Assembly: GCA_026182355.1 (NCBI GenBank)
Contig: JAPFBL010000049.1
Location: 2,932,501-2,996,500, forward strand
DNA: 64,000 nt
Reading direction: 5' to 3'
DNA from: Hermatobates lingyangjiaoensis
Taxonomy: Eukaryota > Arthropoda > Insecta > Hemiptera > Hermatobatidae
How positions within the stretch are numbered: position 1 is the first letter of the stretch; each line of letters opens with the position of its first letter. Under the pieces are notes generated by a model that was given only the letters and a program-made list of their open reading frames with translations, ran no database searches and had not been told where the DNA came from. Both the position numbers and the translations under genes were made by a program. Below, piece after piece: positions 35,701 through 47,401 of the stretch.

Positions 35701-38700
35701 CGAATTAGATTTGAAAAATTGCATCAGTTTTGCAAGCGATGGAGCATCTGTAATGGTCGGCAAGAACAATAGAATTCGGAAAGTTTCTTCCAATTGCGTA
35801 CTAGGGGCTCGGTGAGTCGGTCTCAGGGGTTGAATGGAGCTTCTGCCACGGGGGTCAAGACACACCCGAGTCAGCGTGTCAATTCGTGATGATATGACCC
35901 ACTTAGCCATCATTGGCTGCAGATGAATACACTACATTGCTCACTGGATTACAAGTCAGTGCTGCCAAGAATTTATCGGGCCAGTAGTTACGTGTGACTG
36001 TAGTGGTAGGCCGTCGTGTGATTTCTTTCTTATTTTTTTTTTATCCATACTAACTATATCAAGTAAAAAAGTAAAGTGGTTGGAAGAATATGTACAGTAT
36101 ACATAGATTCACATGTATCACGAAATGTGATGGAAGTCAGAGTCCTGTCTACATAATACGCAATGCCAAGTTGAGCATTTCTAGTCTCGCACCGGCAAAA
36201 CTAAAGAAAATTTTCTTGAACCTGTATTTAGATGGAGAATACAAGAATACAACGCTTGATGAATTCATGCTGTAGAGGACCAAATACGATGAAAAGACCA
36301 TTCTGTCATCTCTTTCGTTTATACCCATAAACAAATCGATCTCCAAGGCACGTAAAAAGTTGCGCACCTGATTGGAAAGCTGGGCATGCGACACACCATT
36401 GGTGAAGCACTCATAAACTGCGTTAAAGCTGTCGAATCTGATCTTGGAACAGCGGCCGAAGGTAAATTATCTCAAATTCCTCTTTCAAATGCTACCATCA
36501 GCGACATAATAGAGGACATGGTTAAAGACTTCTTGGCTCAAGTAGTCGCAGATCTAATTCAAACACGACAAAATTCAGCCTTCAAATCGACGAGACAACA
36601 GACGTTTCTAATCTCAGCTAGCTTACTGTTTTTGTGCGCTACGTGAAATATGACTTGATGAAAAAGTTTTTTTTTATTTTTAAGGTTCTTACAACAACAT
36701 TATGTCCTGAAACTTGTGGATGACTTATTCAGAGAAAAACAACCTTTCATGGAATATGGTTTGTGCAGTTTGATCGGAATGAGCTCCAGTCATGCTGGGA
36801 AAAAGTTTGGTTTTGGTGCGCTAGTAAAAACCGATGTGCCATACACATCATCATTGCGGATTGTATTCTACATAGACATGCTTTGGCAACAAAATACTTG
36901 CATATTATAACTACCACAGAGGTTGGTATGGTTTATATTAGAAATACTTCCCTCCAGAGAAATGTGTGAACTATGTGCGAAATAGTGCTCTGAGGCAGCT
37001 GTATAAGGAAATTGACTTTGAATTCGATATACTTCTGTACCATTTTAATGTTCAGCGCTTATCCAAGCGACAGGTGCTGAAACGCTTTTTACCTTGCATG
37101 TGGAATAAGTAGCCTTCTTTTTGCAAAAGAACCAACATCGTCATGTAAATCGCTTCAAAAATCCTGAGTTCATTCTGATTTTAGAATTATCTCTCAATAA
37201 TCTTAATCAGTAGATACGTTGTGGTAGAGTCAACATCATGGTAACAAAAAAAAGCCATCATTATGGAATGATGAACAGAACAATAACTTCGTGTAATTTT
37301 CCTTTTGAACGGCTGTGTATGATTGAAAATGAGTCTGAAATTGGAGACGTTTCTATATCCATCGAACTGAAGTAAGCAATTTCAACACACTTAGATAAAG
37401 TTGCAAAGTCTCTCGACGGATACTTCCCTGTAAGAGAGTCATAACAGGAATATGTGAGACAGCTGTTCACGTTTCCTGTTGAGATAGTTAATGTCAATGA
37501 TGAATATTTGACCTAATTCAGCATTGAAATTCAGCAGAGCCACGTTCTACAGTAACTCTTTAGAACAACAATCCTCTCAACGGTCGTTGTAAGTTGTGAG
37601 TTCATGCACTGTATTGGTTTTGTTCTTTGAACAAGATGATGTTCATGTACAGTTCATTTTGTGCACGAGAAAAAAAAACACAAATAACTATGTCTTGAAT
37701 TTGAAAAAAATCATATTTTATTTTTCACTTTAGTAGGGTTCGGCACCTCCAATAAAGTAAGCTGGGGATACCGAATTATTGGTTTTCTGATCCAGATAAC
37801 TCTACTGATCCAGTGTTAAAAAAATACTTCAGACTAGTTATTTCAGAAATATTTGTTATTGCTTATACTACATATAACTGTCAGTAAAGGGAATAACTGT
37901 GTCGGTCTGTATTACATTAATCTTGTGTGTTGTCATTAAAATTGTATTTACAATTTTACCCAGTAGATAATATCATTTAGCTTAATCTGTATTTTTTTCT
38001 GGCTTGTTGAATAGTTTCATTGATATACTCTGTGAATTATTTAAACATATTTGCTATTTTTTTTAGTAAAAAAAATAGTGTTTCAATATGGATAATTTTT
38101 AATCGATTTAGCTTACAGATAGTGATCACCATAGTGATCCAAAATAACTAGTAATGGCAACCAACTGTTGGTAGATCCTGTAAGTAGTGCTTCCAGTGTT
38201 AGGTTATTGCCCTCGGATTAGTTCAAATATTTTTTGAAAGAAATAATTATCCTTTTTTTACCAAAACTTAATTATATAAATAATAATAATTTGAATATGT
38301 GTGTACGCATGTATGGTAGTTCTTGGAAACTTTAATGAGGACTAGACAGGTTGGCCGAGCAACTATTGGGCACAATATTACAAGTTGAAAAACAGAGTGA
38401 AAAGAGGAGGGGAAGAAGTAGAGGTAGAGTGAGAAGGAAAAGACTAGGGTATAAGTTGAGAAACGTAGATGAATGGAAGGATAGGGAGGGACGAAATATA
38501 GGTAGGTACAGAGAAAATGTAAGCGTATTAATGGCAGAGAGAATGGGAGAACCATTTGACATTGAATGACAATTACTGTAGGAAAGGAGAAATATATAAT
38601 AAGAATGATATAGTTGGAATACGATATGGATAGAAGGAGACAGAGATGGAATAGGATAGACAGGAGAAAGCGTTAATAGAATGACACTTGGGAGGAGGAG

Positions 38701-41700
38701 GCGGAGCTAGTGAGAGTGGGATGAAAGGGGAAGGGAGGAGGAAGGAGAGGGAGAGAAAACGAGTGAGAATGACTGAGTTGGTAGGATTAAAAAAAATGGA
38801 TTCTGAGAGATGAAGTCAGTGAGTCAGTAAGTGAATGCGTATAAGGCGGGGATATAGATATTTTATGCAAAACTTGGCAGTAAAAAATAGAAATTCCTTA
38901 CATTTGATAGATTGTAGTCCTTGTACTTTATGCTATTTTTAAGTAAGTTTGTAACCTGAAGGTGGTCAGATGATGGCTGAAATCTATAGATCATTAAAAA
39001 ATTGAGGGTTTAGGAAAATAAAAGTCTTTTGCTTTTACACCTTTAATTTCTAAAATGTAGGGAGCTGGAGAATATAATTTAACATACACCACAGGCAAGC
39101 TTTTGTCAATTTAATTGGGAGCTACTTAATAAATGCTTTGAAGAGTCCTCTAATTTCTCCCGAGTTCATGCGGCTACTTGGATAACCATGTATAAAAGTA
39201 ATGCTGAGGCAACCTAAGCAAGTGTTCTATAAGGGCTGTCTGGCAAGCAAATTAACTGCTCGCAATTTTTTGGTATTACACTTCCAGTTATCTTATTTAA
39301 CCTTAATGCTATAGATTGTATAATTTATTCATCCATCCAAATTTCTCCTGCACAGATAAAGAATGTCTGATTCTCAGTGATTTGTAGTGATTGAAGAGAA
39401 TATTTCCGGTTTTGGAAAAAATAAATTAAAAAGTTAAACTGAAAATTTATTAGAAAAAGGCAATATGCGTGGATCAGTGCTGAGAGTGAGCTTGTAGCAC
39501 TACTCCTGGACGTCCTCCTTTGAATCCGTGTAGGGATTCACATATCTGGAGGCTGAACTGAACAGCGAGATTAATGCCACTGCCAAAGCGGTGATATTCT
39601 TACCGATATTAACCATCAACCACTCCAGATTTTTTTTATATTTTTCTTTTTATTTTGACTTTTGCATTCATTAATTTCACTCCACCGTATCCATGTGAAT
39701 TAATATTAATTATTGTTTGACCTTTTTTGATTTACACAAATAGATTTACTCCATAAGTTATTATTTTCCTTTCTTCTTAAAGATATTGTTTTTTAGAAGT
39801 CATGCTTTTCAGTAATTTATTACATCTACCAATGTATATTTTATTATTTCTGTTTAAGGTTACAATAACTGGTTTTGATCTAACAAGCTATCGCCAGTGC
39901 ATGCGCAAGTGGAACGATGCTATATCTATAATGTACGACAAATGTTTGGAAGTTGGCCGTTCCCGATGCCTGCTAGTTTACTACGAGCAACTTGTCCTTC
40001 ATCCCACCACCTGGCTAACCAAGATTCTAGACTTTCTTGATCTCCCTTGGAATGATGCCGTCCTCCACCATGAGCAACATATCAACAAACCTGGTGGCGT
40101 TTCTCTTTCTAAGTAATGACATTTCCTTTTCATTCTATTGTTTCAATTTGTTTCTGTACTAGTTTAATTATTTTAAAAAATATTGATTTGAATTAATGTA
40201 ATTTTAAAGTTTCAAATTATCGCGTTCATCTTAAAGTAAGAATTTTACTTACTCCTGAAAATTAAATTCGATTTTTTTTTTTTTTTTTTTAAGAGTTGGT
40301 CATGTTACCATTTAGACGTATGAATATCTTAAATTAAAAAAGGTTTCATTACTGCGATGTATTATGACTATGTTATAATTTAATGTACATCATGCCTTTG
40401 TATTTATATCAGTGGAACATTTTCTGATAGGGCATTAATTTCGTCTGTTTTTTTGGAAGCTAGACGGCCGTTGTGTCTACTAATAGAGCCCGGAATGCTG
40501 GTGAAGTGTGATGGAATCCTCTTCATAGTGATTAGTAAGACACTGTATGAGAGCAAGTGGTTACCGTTCATCCTTCCTTAAGCACATTGGAGGGCATCAT
40601 ATGAGGGAACCAGGCCTATTCTGAAAAGTTTCTACGAGTAATAGTGGCCTATTTTCAAGGCTGATAAACTGATCTCTATCGGCCTAATTTATATGTCTTT
40701 CGTCTCTGGTTTGATGTCTATCGTGGTTGCCCGCCTCCGCGAGGTCCACCTTGGGCGCTTCGCGGAAATCAGGGGGATGGGCTGTAATGTCATTCCGTCT
40801 GTATTCCGTGGAGTGGCTAAAGGGCACCACGTAAAAAACATCGATCTGCTTTGCTTTGTTCCGTGTTATGGCCGAAAGGCTTGGGTACACGGCAATAGAT
40901 CAAAACAGGCTGTCTATCGGCCGAGAGTGAAGATGTTTCCTGGCCTTTTGTAGACGCAGTGGTGATGTAATTATCTTCAGAAAAGTATGGTGGATTTGTT
41001 TATACGACAGTAGGAGGCAGATTGTTGGTTGTTGCAGGGCACATCTTCTTTTGCAAATTAGTCAGTCATATCATTTCTTCTAATCCGTATGTGCCTAGGA
41101 ATCCATGCACTGATGAAGAAAAATCAGCATTATTCAGGATGCTTCAGCATGGATCCAGTCTTCCTATTCATGTTAATGTAAACTGGCAGTCAGTTGGTCT
41201 AATGTTTCTCCACTAACAGCTGATGGAGAGTCAACAAGAAAACAATCTTTTGATTTTGGAATCAGATTATATTTGAAGTGTCTTCGGTGATGAAAACAGC
41301 CCCATCAAAGTTCTACTGAATATTCCTGCAGGCTTAATACTGTGCTATTCACTCACACAGTTCTGCCTGGTCCCAGGTTTCGAGATTTCCAGTATAAATG
41401 TGGACTCATTGCTTTTCCAGAAATAGCTCACAAATTATTGATGATGATTTCTTGCGTGGGTCTATTTCGTATGAGTTCTCTTTAGGGGTTGGGTAGTTTA
41501 AAAAGATGAGGGAATAGTCTAGGAGGTTATTGAAAACACTGGATTGCGAGTTAACGGAGATGCTGTATTTGTATTTATTATACATTGCAGTGCAGGCAGT
41601 AGAACTTGTATAACTCTATGAGGTGTGATTTGTATAACTAGGCAATGTTGAGCAATGATTATATTTGCATATCCTGATTTAAGTTGTTTACAAACATTTA

Positions 41701-44700
41701 TTTTTCAGTTGAGGGAACTTGTTTGATAAGAAAAAATTAAATAGTTACGTAATTATCGGTAAATTGATGGAGTATTTGTTCATACTAATGTAGTGATTTG
41801 TAACTTTACATTTGATAAACTAAATAGAAAGTAACATTGTTTCACCTTGATGGGTGAATGATTACAGAGTTAATGTGAAAGTTTTATTAATAAAACTTTT
41901 TCATTAGACGTTTTTCATGATTTTCAATAGTGAGTAAATACCGCATAGCTGACTGTATAAGAAGCGACTACATATTATATTGTATGTTAGTCCTTATTTA
42001 AACTTATAATAAAGAATATTCATAGTGTTTTTCGATGTTTATTTAGTTCTGATTCAATTTTCCAGTTACTAATACTTTATGAATAATTTTGTGTACAAAA
42101 TGTTTAGAGTTGAACGATCTTCTGACCAAGTGATAAAACCAATAAATGTAGAAGCACTCAGCAGGTGGGTGGGAGAAATCCCCTTAGATGTTATACGAGA
42201 CATGACTTCTTTGGCGCCAATGCTGAGTCGTCTTGGCTATGACCCCAAGCGCAACCCACCTTCTTATGGATCGCCTGATTCTCAGGTTGGTAGCTACGTT
42301 GATTAAGTAAAAAAAGGGACAGAAACCACCTATCTTACTATCAACCAGAGATAATCATTATGTATTATATTCGTTCTAAATGTTATACTTATTTATTATT
42401 AATTTTGTTATACCTATCATTAAAATATTCACTACATCTATGTAGTCAGTACAAATATGTTTCTTTGATTTTCTTAATATCATGAAGTAATTTTACTATC
42501 ATATTTTTTTAATATCATGATGTAATGATTTTCGTTAGTATCATTTTACATTTACTTAGGACTAACGATGGTAACAGCACTAAACTTTCTATTAAACTGG
42601 TGTAATTTTAACCTTAAATGTAAATTGAAAAATTAGTTTTATCTGGAAACAATATCAAGTAAATATAGAAACATTTTTTTATGTTTTTAAACATTGATAT
42701 TTTTGACAAATATATATTATAGTAACTTATATTTTACATCTACTATAAGTTCTACTCAATAATCTGAATAAATATTATCCAAATTTGATATATCACTTCT
42801 GTAATTAATTGACATCTGCTTCTTTTTAATGTATAACTTTCCTCGTGTATTTCTCAAAGGTTATATCCTTCTTGCGTCCTCGTTGATACTATATAATACA
42901 TCTGCAATTCTTCTTTCTTCTTCAGTTCTTCCATTATTACATCTTTTAGTCAAAACATGTTCTTAGTTATCTTCGGGATACTGAGGTTCTGTGCTGAGTT
43001 GCATAGTTTTATATGTCAACTTTTAGTGATCTGATTGGTGGGTCTTGACAGTCAGTTTCAGATTGGCTTGTAGTAGGGTTGGGGTTGGCGTAGATGATCG
43101 AAAAATTCTATCTTTACTTTTCGACGGAAGCACATGTCTTGACTTCACCAAAGTCCTTTTTTTACGTTGTTTTTTTTTGTAAGTTGATGGATGTTTATCT
43201 CTCTAACTACACTACTCTACTCTACTCTACTAACTACTACTCTAAAAGTTGTAGCCCTCTAGAGGCCATACCTTTCGATGAATTAAGTTCATATTTTACC
43301 TAAAAATGGACCCTAAAGTGTAGATGTGTTCCATTGTTTTTGGACAATATTTTATCATGGGGAAAATCGCTTTTTTGGCCAAAATGTGATTTTAGGAAAC
43401 ATTTTTTTCCTTCTAAACCAACTCTAGAATCTTGAAACGTTGGTAGTATTATAAAACAGGATCATTAACTAAGAAAAACCCTGAGGTTTTTGAAGTAACC
43501 AAAAATGTTTTGCAATAAAATGTAAAAATTTGGATTTATGATTCTTTCTGAAAGCTTGTGGATACGATACAGATCATACCGTTTGACAGATTTTAATGAA
43601 ATTATACCCAAAAGTAGATGAGTTAATACTTTCTCAGTGAAATTAAGTGAACGGAAAGGGGTTTTTAAGTAGATTTTATATCAGAAAATGTTTTTTCTTT
43701 ACGTTAAACGGCTGACTATAGAAAAATTAATTTTTTTGAGAAACGTCTATCTAAAATTAGTAGCCTATAAAAAAAAATCACAAAATGTTGACTACTGCAA
43801 GAGGAGGGAATATAGCCGTAAAAACTGGAAACTCAACTTCGTATAACACATAACCGGCTGTATTTTTTGGATTTGTTTGCATTGACTTAATTTTTTTTAT
43901 CTCAATGTAGTTAAAAATAATTGCACTTTAAATGTTAATAAATTTAATGCCAGTGTATATTTGCATAGGTTAATATGGTATATAAGAAGATTTAATTCTT
44001 AGAACGATATTTTAATATGTTATGTTTTAATATATTATATTTAATTATGTTTTTCAGCGTATGATGGTTGACAAACAAATGTTTTGTAATCAATGTACAT
44101 GTTGATTGCATTAACAAATTTTACATCTGGTAATAGTTCTTTGTGTGTTTCAGAACTCCACTGTTTTTGGATAATATCGAAGAATGGGAAAAGTATATTT
44201 TCGTTCTTTATTAGTGACAAAACGGTCACTAATTTTAAGCCATTTCTCCTATGATTCAATAAACTTAGCATTTTGTAATAGGTATTGTTGTACAATCAAT
44301 ATTTCGTGTTCTTAAGAATTGGAAGAGTAATATTACACTAAAAATACCAACAAAATAATCAAGAAAATTTAGTTTTGCAAAGATATACAGTTGACCTTAA
44401 TATTAAAAGAAGAGTAATGCTTGATAGTACTGCCTTTGTGCTTATGCGTCATTCTCTCCAAATTGCCGAGAGATAGGTAACGGAGAAAAGTCGAGATATA
44501 AATCCAGTTGAAACAGTCCTTATTCTTTTCTCAAGAAGAAAAAAAGTTGGTCTCAATGAGCCCTTTATTGTAATTACTAAACTAGAGCTCTCAGAACTCA
44601 AGTACCTTGGAATGTCATTAGATGAATGTCAAAACTGGAAAAGCCATGCTACAGTTTATTGACCACAGCTCTCAGTTTAATAATAATCCTAGTAGTAAAT

Positions 44701-45159
44701 CAAATTTTTTAGATTAATGGTTTCAAGTGTATTATAAATGTTAAAATTAATATATCCACAAATCATTAAATCGTATACATAAGAGTTTCATAATATTTTA
44801 CTAAAGATTTGGCATTACGTCTACACAGTGGGATATACACATTCAAATAAAACCTAAACTAATTGATTATCAACAAGTTTGCTATTATGCTTACTTATAG
44901 TAACGTTGAGTGTAGACCACTCGTAATTTTTATTTTTAAAGACATGGAGAGATTATGATTATATGAAAGCTAAACAAAAACAAATTATATATTTCCACTT
45001 TATTGGGTTTGCTACAATTTTTTCTAGGTCCTTGATAATACAAGAAAACTAAAAACAGACGCAGAGTTTTGGGAACGGAAGGCACATGAGCTTCTTGACG
45101 GAAAGAAAAAGAAGGTAGATTCTTCAACGGAACTAGAAGACGGCCCTACACAGTCATGA
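31353..45159 (+). CDS. TPST: Tyrosylprotein sulfotransferase gene, 3' part (four coding exons)
   Basis: Gene-level entry. The exons 31353-31547, 39859-40112, 42108-42285 and 45028-45159 join in one open frame of 252 codons plus a stop. Vertebrate TPST1/TPST2 are about 370 residues, so roughly the first 120 residues are missing. Those would hold the cytoplasmic tail, the single type II membrane anchor and the first PAPS-binding loop (PRSGTT-like), and I could not find them in 1-31352. Family knowledge: the enzyme transfers sulfate from PAPS to tyrosines next to acidic residues in secretory and membrane proteins in the trans-Golgi lumen. All four acceptors end in AG and all three donors begin GT. 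Introns are 8311, 1995 and 2742 bp and carry SINE and hAT debris. The exons have no stops or frameshifts and are clearly less AT-rich than the introns, so the gene looks functional. Confidence 0.93.
31722..31915 (-). mobile_element. Decayed SINE copy in TPST intron
   Basis: Minus strand: B-box-like GAGGTTCGCATGTTGG, then ATTTTTCATGAGGGAGATTG, and later ATGGCAGGTACTCGGTTAAA with GAGTTAGACTCC. These are the body blocks of the 28.6-kb SINE in the same order. The A-box end is lost. Confidence 0.6.
32430..32510. repeat. PLE-type tails, both orientations
   Basis: Minus strand reads GTGAAGATGGAAGTAATTTCG then AAACCGGTCGAGTAG (32435-32467). Forty bases on, the + strand has CACTGAAGATGGAAGTTTAT. So two opposite partial tails meet here, inside TPST intron 1 of this window. 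Confidence 0.45.
32725..32778. repeat. (ATT)n microsatellite in TPST intron
   Basis: About 17 ATT units. Opens a poly-Ile frame that is not a gene. Confidence 0.9.
35708..35797 (+). pseudogene. hAT transposase fragment (SDGASVMVG motif)
   Basis: Frame reads [20 protein letters not shown], then [11 protein letters not shown] and stops matching abruptly. The (C/S)[12 protein letters not shown]...SPNCV block is characteristic of the RNase H-like catalytic core of KIAA1586/ZNF862-type hAT proteins. The Asp after Ser is a catalytic-core residue. Only about 30 residues survive. Confidence 0.6.
36129..37560 (+). pseudogene. Degraded SCAND3/ZBED5-like hAT transposase
   Basis: Plus-strand coding with stops and frameshifts. 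Recognisable in order: [32 protein letters not shown] (BED-type finger region, with the zinc Cys replaced by Tyr and Arg), [46 protein letters not shown] then [14 protein letters not shown] (36386-36646 open), [13 protein letters not shown]...[12 protein letters not shown] (about 36780-36890), [12 protein letters not shown] (37150) and [11 protein letters not shown]...[15 protein letters not shown] (37330-37440). The dimerisation domain end is lost. Dead transposase rather than a host gene. Confidence 0.75.
38360..38780 (+). repeat. Purine-rich tract in TPST intron
   Basis: The + strand is dominated by GA/GGA/GAAA words (e.g. GAGGAGGGGAAGAAGTAGAG, GGGAGGAGGAGG) over some 400 bases. Open frames here on both strands are compositional. 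Confidence 0.7.
39859..40112 (+). CDS. TPST: TPST exon b (central sulfotransferase fold)
   Basis: Starts right after a TTTAAG acceptor with [14 protein letters not shown] and ends inside a Lys codon: two bases (AA) before donor GTAATG, with the third base (A) supplied by the next exon. It gives 84 codons plus two bases. Family-typical blocks are KWNDAI (about residue 16), the [11 protein letters not shown] segment (about 41-51) and the HHEQHI...GGVSLSK end. The EQLVLHP block is one of the best conserved in the family and packs near the active site and substrate cleft. Reading on without splicing would add only the AAG codon and then hit TAA, which confirms the split-codon model. Confidence 0.93.
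40273..40291. repeat. Poly-T run
   Basis: About 20 T's just downstream of TPST exon b. Confidence 0.9.
40690..40953. other. CpG-rich island-like patch in TPST intron
   Basis: Roughly 260 bases with more than half G+C and many CG dinucleotides (GCCTCCGCGAGG, GCGCTTCGCGG) amid AT-rich intron. Both strands have an open frame across much of it (86 aa on +, 68 aa on -), neither like a known protein. Could be a fragment of a foreign or mobile element, a regulatory island, or a processed pseudogene piece. Confidence 0.5.
42108..42285 (+). CDS. TPST: TPST exon c (QVIKP / WVG block)
   Basis: Acceptor TGTTTAG ends at 42107. The first base (A) completes the Lys codon begun in the previous exon, followed by [24 protein letters not shown] and [13 protein letters not shown]. 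The exon is one base plus 59 codons and ends at ...DSQ before donor GTTGGT, so the next exon is in phase 0. The VERS-DQVIKP motif is a TPST signature; its Ser/Lys region contributes to PAPS binding in the solved human enzymes (family knowledge). It can be laid against human TPST2 without gaps over nearly the whole exon. Confidence 0.93.
42286..45027 (+). other. TPST: TPST intron between exons c and d
   Basis: 2.7 kb GT-AG intron, AT-rich. A CTACT-type short tandem near 43205-43245, and a fragment at 42845-42895 similar to an arm of the 49.4-kb inverted repeat. Confidence 0.85.
45028..45159 (+). CDS. TPST: TPST last coding exon and stop
   Basis: Acceptor TTTCTAG ends at 45027. The exon reads [19 protein letters not shown] and then a Lys-rich and acidic tail ending DGPTQS, with TGA at 45157-45159 (43 codons). 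The VLDNTRK start matches the I-ENTR segment that follows PDPK in vertebrate TPSTs. The tail after that is not conserved between phyla, as expected for this family. The exon is joined in phase 0 to exon c. Confidence 0.88.
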   Translation, partial: VLDNTRKLKTDAEFWERKAHELLDGKKKKVDSSTELEDGPTQS

Positions 45160-45445
45160 TCAACAATTTTCTAATTCGACTTTTTTGATCCAATAAGATT
45201 TATTGTATATTGAACATTTTGTGTAAACTATTTAAATCAAAACTACACACAGGCAGATATATATTCTATACAATTCATATGTATATGATATTATGAAGGT
45301 AATTTGCCGTATTTTACTGTAAAGTTCGTTGAAAATGTAAATAACACATTTATTATTTTGTAAGGTACAACAGTAGAAGAGGAAAAATTGTATTCCATCA
45401 TTTTTTGTCTATCAAAAAATGAAATGATTGTTAATAAATAATCAA
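45160..45445 (+). other. TPST: Probable TPST 3' UTR with poly(A) signal candidate
   Basis: AT-rich sequence directly after the TPST stop. An AATAAA hexamer lies at 45433-45438, about 275 bases past the stop. This is the first clear canonical signal I see there. The true cleavage site cannot be fixed without transcripts. Confidence 0.4.
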
Positions 45446-45748
45446 AATTTGTTTGTAATTTTAGTTGTGAAACGCAACATTTATTGAAAAAATTGTTAGC
45501 TGGTTATTTTGTCTTCCTTCTTTCTAATTTGTTAGATCTTCTACTCGAGATTTGTACCAAATAAGGTGTATGCCAGACTTAAAGCGCTTATTTATTAAAT
45601 TCTTGTTATTGAAAATACTAGTCAATGAAAAGTTGTCCTTGAGTGATTATCATCAAAGAATGCCATACGCTCATTTTTCAGAGTTTTTGATGTAAAAAAT
45701 GACATTGTACTTTTCTAGTTATGTTTCTCTGACTATATTTTCGATCAT

Positions 45749-46094
45749 TTAGGCTCTCTTGCCGTCTTCAGGAAGGAGAAAAAGGAGAAGGAACGGAGAC
45801 GTGTATGCGTCCACCGACCGATATAAACCATATATATATATTTCATTAAAATAAACAGCAGCTTCTGCGTTCACGACTTTTAAGCTGGTCTGATCTGGTT
45901 TTCTAACAGCTTTACGGTGGGCTGGTGTTAAATCCCAAATCATTTGTCCAAAGGATATATTTGTGCATGAGCAGATAAATAAAACAACTTCTGAAACGAT
46001 AATCTTTATAACAAGGAAAACAAACAAAAACTATATAACAAAAACAATTAGACGTGTAAACAAGCTTTCGGCCTCTAACCTAGGTCATCTTCAG
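45749..46094 (-). mobile_element. PLE fragment: tail and N-terminal start
   Basis: Minus strand: hammerhead-like core CTGAAGATGACC ... GGCCGAAAGC at 46076-46094, then an untranslated stretch, then coding text IWDLTPAHRKAVRKPDQ and VVNAEAAVYFNEIYI. This parallels the PESYRKLV...LVNAKAAANFN of family 1. It is thus the LTR-like 5' end of a third PLE family. Nothing of RT is left. Confidence 0.6.
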
Positions 46095-46290
46095 GTTAAC
46101 AAAAGGAAAAAATGGACTTATATAAATGATAAAACCAATGCAAACTTCCGAGATGAATGTTATACTTAGTATTAGAAATTTCGACAACTCATACAAACTA
46201 ATAATGGATATAAATGAACTAGATGTGCCTGTGAGTGGTGATGACCAATCAATCGAAAGCTTGTTTACACGTCTAATTGTTTTTGTTTTG
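46040..46290. repeat. Inverted repeat of PLE tail, 31-bp identical arms
   Basis: AAACAAGCTTTCG ending at 46079 and the exact reverse complement CGAAAGCTTGTTT from 46254. The shared arm runs AAAAACAATTAGACGTG onward. The right unit also retains GATGACC before the arm, so it is a second PLE tail in opposite orientation, about 170 bases away. Confidence 0.7.
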
Positions 46291-47219
46291 TTAAGTGCCG
46301 GTTGGTAGCCAACATTGCAATCGCCAGTGTGTCAGCTTAGAAAATACTATTTAGAGAAGAGAGTCGAGTTGTTTCCCGCCCCTAATGACACTTATACCGA
46401 AAATTCGAGATAAGTTTGCTTTTCAATTGTTTTTTTCCAAAAATGGTTTCTGAACTTAGGTCTATCCGTTTTCGGATCGTTTTTCCAAAACATATAACCT
46501 GTATATAAGTATATGATCCAATATATAAATTATTTAATAATACGCCATATGTTGCAGCTATTTCTTTCTTGAATATATGGTTTCCTGAATTTTTTCCTAA
46601 ATCCTCTTTTGCACGGTACACAGCAGTGCCGCCAATATTGAGAAAAATATATTCCCCAGTCACCTTCAAGCCACTTACTAAATTGAAATCGTTTGAAAGT
46701 TGTTATAAATAATACATATTATTTATATGTATATAGGGATACAACTTTGAGGATTGGTATATGCTACTGGTCGTTATCCCGACTGCAAGCGATTGAACAC
46801 TGATCTGTTAGCCTTCACATATACCTGTCTTGATAACTTGCTCTGTTTGTAAAAAGTTTTACTTCTCTTCATTACATCTTTTTGATGAGTATCTATTCGA
46901 GTTTTCTTTCGTATAATATAATTTGCTTCCCTTATTTGTAACAAAGTTAGTTTTTTCTTTGCTTATTTTTTAGATAGACAATACGAATTCTATCTGTAGT
47001 TATGGTTTGCCTGTGTTCAACATTTCTAGAACTGTAGAACTCATGTTTGCCTGAAATCTTTGCACGGGTCATCCTAAAACCACAAAATGTCGAAATTGCT
47101 CTACTATTTATGTATGATTGTGGTGAATTCAGCAAGATGCACAATATGTAACCTCCCGAATGTGAATGACTATATATGTTTGTATAATGGTAACTACACA
47201 ATATTTGAATTTTGTTGAA

Positions 47220-47300
47220 GTTGACAGTAGTTTTTGCATTGAAGACTTTGAAATCTTGTACTAATATCATGCAGTTAATTTTGATTTTTGTCTCTAATCT
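47220..47300 (-). pseudogene. Short PLE N-terminal relic
   Basis: Minus-strand text VQDFKVFNAKTTVNFNKIQ aligns with the 'LVNAKAAANFN' block of the other PLE N-termini. Only about 25 residues are recognisable. Confidence 0.35.
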
Positions 47301-47401
47301 ATATTCGTGCACTAAGTACTAGGTTCATGATGAAGTTGTAATCATACCTGTGTTGCTGAGCAACAGAATTACCGTTGTTAGTGTCATGAAGATGATAGAG
47401 C

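Larger units (their letters stand above)
35094..37765 (+). mobile_element. Composite hAT transposon relic in TPST intron
   Basis: Begins with the hAT-type terminus CAGTGGTTCTTAACCTGGG at 35094. Contains a short transposase fragment of one hAT type (35708-35797) and, further on, most of a degraded transposase of the SCAND3/ZBED5-like type (36129-37560). The presumed 3' end is near 37765 with an eroded terminal repeat. The low AT content and CG dinucleotides of 35800-36600 stand out from the intron. Same orientation as the host gene. Confidence 0.65.
31548..39858 (+). other. TPST: TPST intron (8.3 kb) between exons a and b
   Basis: GT...AG intron with the SINE relic (31722), PLE tails (32430), ATT repeat (32725), hAT composite (35094-37765) and purine tract (38360-38780). 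Confidence 0.85.
40113..42107 (+). other. TPST: TPST intron between exons b and c
   Basis: 2.0 kb GT-AG intron with a poly-T run and the CpG-rich patch. A 64-codon frame at about 41022-41216 looks codon-like but unassigned. Confidence 0.85.

Noticed and set aside
38268..38569. Open frames on both strands in the purine tract
   Set aside because: Low-complexity composition only; no conserved motif.
42079..42107. In-frame ATG and a few codons before TPST exon c
   Set aside because: They precede the TTTAG acceptor and have no similarity. The exon starts with the base completing a split Lys codon.
46382..46669. 95-codon minus-strand frame
   Set aside because: Basic, unassigned, flanked by PLE debris; no domain recognised.
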